The translations under genes were made by a program, and so were the position numbers. The notes beneath the pieces were generated by a model. The model did no database searches, was not told the origin of the DNA, and saw only the letters and a program-made list of their open reading frames with translations. From NCBI RefSeq assembly GCF_004135975.1, contig NZ_CP026538.1, positions 682,001-746,000 on the forward strand: 64,000 nt of DNA. Reading direction: 5' to 3'. Shown here piece by piece: positions 61,829 to 64,000 of this stretch. The stretch comes from Solidesulfovibrio carbinolicus (GTDB lineage: Bacteria > Desulfobacterota > Desulfovibrionia > Desulfovibrionales > Desulfovibrionaceae). Position 1 is the stretch's first letter. Every line of letters starts with the position of its first letter.

Positions 61829-64000
61829 CTACCTGTCAGTCCGTTCCAGAAAGTCGGCCACCCAGGCGTCGGCGTCGGCCTCGGTGGCCAGGCGCATGTC
61901 GAGCATCCGGGTGGCGGCCAGCAGGCAACCGAGCATGGCCAGCCGTTTTTGGACCACGTGCTCGGGCAGGCGCGCCAGCGAGGCGTCAAGCAAGTCGCCG
62001 GCGGCCCGCACGGTGAAGCCGAAGTGCGTCAAGGCCCGGCGCACGCAGGACAGGCGCAGGGAGCGCTGGTCAAAGCCCGCGCCGCCGCCCTTGAAGCGGA
62101 AATTGACGTAGTTCTGGCTGTCGTCCGGGCCGCACAGGGCGTCCACCACGGTGAAATGGTAACCAAAGCGCAGCATGACGTGGGCATAGGCGTCGGAGAT
62201 GACGGCGTAGCTGGCCAGGTGCTTGGAGTCGTTGAAAAAGATGCCGGCGCTGGTGCGGTCGAAGGCTTCGTCGTCGGTGATGGGCGGTCCGGCCGGCCAG
62301 GGGGCGTCGTCGGCGGCCAGGCCCGACCACAGAGCCCACATGGGGGCGCACTTGATCTGGTCGGGGCGGATTTCCTTGTCCCCGGCCGCCGACTCGAACA
62401 CGCCGCCGCCGAGGTCCAGGACGTACATGGTCAGGGGCAGATGGCTGCGCAGCCGTCTGGCCGAGGCCAGCCCCCGGCCGGAATCGCCGACCAGGGAGAA
62501 CATCTCGGTGACGGCTTTTTCGTGGGCAAAGCGCACGATGTCGTGCAGCGAGCGCACCTTGGCCGGGGCGAAATCCGGCGAGGAAGGGTCGGTCAGCGTC
62601 AGTCCGGCCACCAGCGGGATCAGCCGGGCTAGGCGCTCGGCCACGGGCGAACCGTCGGCTGCCCGGGGCGCGGCCGGCCGGTCGAGCAGGGCCGGCACGC
62701 GGCCGGGATAGACGCAGCCGGCGTCGGCGTCCACGGTGACCTCCAGGCCCTCGGGCAGGGCTTCGAAGGCCTCGGCCATGCCGGTGATGACCGGCAGGCC
62801 GAACTCCCGGGCCACCGAGGCGAAATGGCCGGCCCGGCTGCCCGAAACGGCGACCACGGCGGCCAGCCGGTCCACGGCCCGGGCCAGGACCGTGGGCAGG
62901 GTGTGGGTAATAAGCACCGTGCCCGGCGCGATGTCGTCGATGTCCAGGACAGCTGAGGCGAGCCGGACCATGCCGGCGGCGCAGCCGCCCGAGGCGCGCA
63001 TGCCGCTGCACAAAAGGGGCGTTGGCGCGCCGGCCGGCCGGGTTCTCGGGGAGGCCTCGGGCAGGCTGTCGGCCTGGGCTTCCACGGCCATGGGCCGGGT
63101 CTGGAGAATAAAGGGCGCGCCGTCCTGGTCGATGGCCCACTCCACGTCCTGGGGCGCGCCAAAGGTCTTTTCCAGACGCAGGGCCAGGGCGGCCAGCCGG
63201 CCGGCCGCTTCCTCGGAGAGCACCTCGGCGTCCAGGGTCTGGCGGTCGAGGAGAAAATGGGGCGGATCGTGGGACAGGGCCAGGCGTTCCGGGCTGGCCG
63301 TGCCTTCGACCAGAGCCCCGCCCAGGCCGGGCACGGCGTAAACGGCCATGGGGGCCTCTGGGTCGGCGCTGTCGCGGGTGTAGAGCACGCCCGAGGCGGC
63401 GGCCGGCACCATGGGCAGCATGAGCACGGCCATGGGCGTTTCCTCGTCGGCGTAGCCGGTGAGCACCCGGTAGGTGATGGCCTTGGCCGTATATTTGCTG
63501 GCCAGGACCTTCAGGTAGGCGGCCACGGCGTCTTCCGGCTCCACGCCAAGCAGGCTCTCGTACTGGCCGGCGAACGAGGCCCGGCCGTCCTCGGCCACGG
63601 CCGAGCTGCGAAGGGCCAAGAGCATGGGCTGGCCGCCCGGGCCGCGCCCCAGCCGCCGGGCCGCCTCGGCCAGGGGCACGGCCACTTCCTCGGGTACGCG
63701 GGCGCGGATAATGAGCTCCCGGGCGGCGGCGGCGGCCTCGGCCACCTCGGCCGGCCGGGCCAGGTCCACCCGGCGCAGGATGCGGTCGATGGCCGGGCGC
63801 AGTTCGCAGGCTTCCAGCAGGTAGCGGAAGGCCCCGGTGGTGGCCACGAAGCCCTCCGGGGCCGGAACCCGGGCCTCGGCCACGGCCCGGGCCAGGTTGG
63901 CGGCCTTGCCGCCGGCCCGGGCCACGTCGCCGGCCAGCTCGGCCAGGGGCAGGACAAAGGGCGGCGACATGTCGCCGGACGGCAGGTCCAGGGCCATCTG
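61829..64000 (-). CDS. PEP/pyruvate-binding (PEP synthase-like) protein, 5' end uncertain
   Basis: 722 residues from the ATG at 63997, but the frame is open to the window edge, so the true start may lie beyond. Residues 1-310 are a PEP synthase-type ATP-grasp domain (GGKAANLARAV, PAPEGFVATTGAFRYLL, LALRSSAVAEDGRASFAGQYES, DVEWAIDQDGAPFILQTRP). A phosphohistidine swivel domain follows (VAVSGSRAGHFASVAREFGLPVITG), with His as the phospho-acceptor. The last ~270 residues are not the PEP-binding barrel of PpsA but an unassigned region. It may phosphorylate an unusual substrate. Confidence 0.85.
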   Translation of the reverse strand, partial: QMALDLPSGDMSPPFVLPLAELAGDVARAGGKAANLARAVAEARVPAPEGFVATTGAFRYLLEACELRPAIDRILRRVDLARPAEVAEAAAAARELIIRARVPEEVAVPLAEAARRLGRGPGGQPMLLALRSSAVAEDGRASFAGQYESLLGVEPEDAVAAYLKVLASKYTAKAITYRVLTGYADEETPMAVLMLPMVPAAASGVLYTRDSADPEAPMAVYAVPGLGGALVEGTASPERLALSHDPPHFLLDRQTLDAEVLSEEAAGRLAALALRLEKTFGAPQDVEWAIDQDGAPFILQTRPMAVEAQADSLPEASPRTRPAGAPTPLLCSGMRASGGCAAGMVRLASAVLDIDDIAPGTVLITHTLPTVLARAVDRLAAVVAVSGSRAGHFASVAREFGLPVITGMAEAFEALPEGLEVTVDADAGCVYPGRVPALLDRPAAPRAADGSPVAERLARLIPLVAGLTLTDPSSPDFAPAKVRSLHDIVRFAHEKAVTEMFSLVGDSGRGLASARRLRSHLPLTMYVLDLGGGVFESAAGDKEIRPDQIKCAPMWALWSGLAADDAPWPAGPPITDDEAFDRTSAGIFFNDSKHLASYAVISDAYAHVMLRFGYHFTVVDALCGPDDSQNYVNFRFKGGGAGFDQRSLRLSCVRRALTHFGFTVRAAGDLLDASLARLPEHVVQKRLAMLGCLLAATRMLDMRLATEADADAWVADFLERTDR

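Overview
This is a 64 kb stretch of a GC-rich bacterial chromosome, probably from a sulfate-reducing Desulfovibrio-type member of the Desulfobacterota. That placement is inference from very high GC coding bias, the density of PAS/GAF sensor kinases, a selenocysteine (UGA) gene of the DsrE family, NhaB, an Rrf2 regulator and GC-rich hairpins after many genes. No tRNA, rRNA, CRISPR array, IS transposase or prophage was recognised.

Layout. 1-5.3 kb: the end of a large membrane sensor kinase (cut by the window edge), a TPR lipoprotein and a MogA/MoaB-type molybdopterin protein. 5.4-9.9 kb: rmlA (nucleotide-sugar synthesis), a MITE-like repeat, a DsrE-family gene, several small or secreted unknowns and an FKBP/SlyD-methyltransferase fusion. 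9.9-17.8 kb: a clan GH-A-like glycoside hydrolase, an FG-GAP protein, a LivH-LivM-LivJ amino-acid importer without its ATPases, and an RluC/RluD pseudouridine synthase. 18-26 kb: an RlmB-type rRNA methyltransferase with a long repetitive basic tail, an MltD-type LysM transglycosylase, ppiD and aconitase. 26-33.5 kb: a nitroreductase, a YceI protein, a sensor kinase, a ComM/YifB ATPase, then an AAA-ATPase plus PIN-domain gene pair whose ATPase gene has an AT-rich core. 33.4-45.1 kb: hybrid kinases, a 49-residue membrane protein, fcl, an rpe-hybrid kinase-HPt operon, pstS-pstC-pstA and a PIN-PhoH protein. 45.2-52.4 kb: a five-PAS CHASE kinase, nhaB and a cytidylate-kinase-like/BON/receiver fusion. 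52.7-58.2 kb: an Rrf2 regulator and a kinase, REC-HDOD, STAS and REC-PP2C signalling cluster. 58.3-64 kb: mltA, a DsrE-like selenoprotein, an unknown, a dual-specificity phosphatase with a cysteine cluster, and a PEP/pyruvate-binding protein that runs off the right edge.

Main points for a second look: (1) a 106-codon DsrE-family gene with an in-frame UGA at a CxxC-type position and a SECIS-like hairpin just downstream; (2) the overlapping ATPase-PIN gene pair, a candidate defence or toxin module with an internal composition break; (3) a family of GC-rich palindromes that sits 3' of genes with constant polarity; (4) a roughly 108-bp element with terminal inverted repeats and a second, diverged copy, each supplying the stop codon of a neighbouring gene; (5) several unusual domain fusions.
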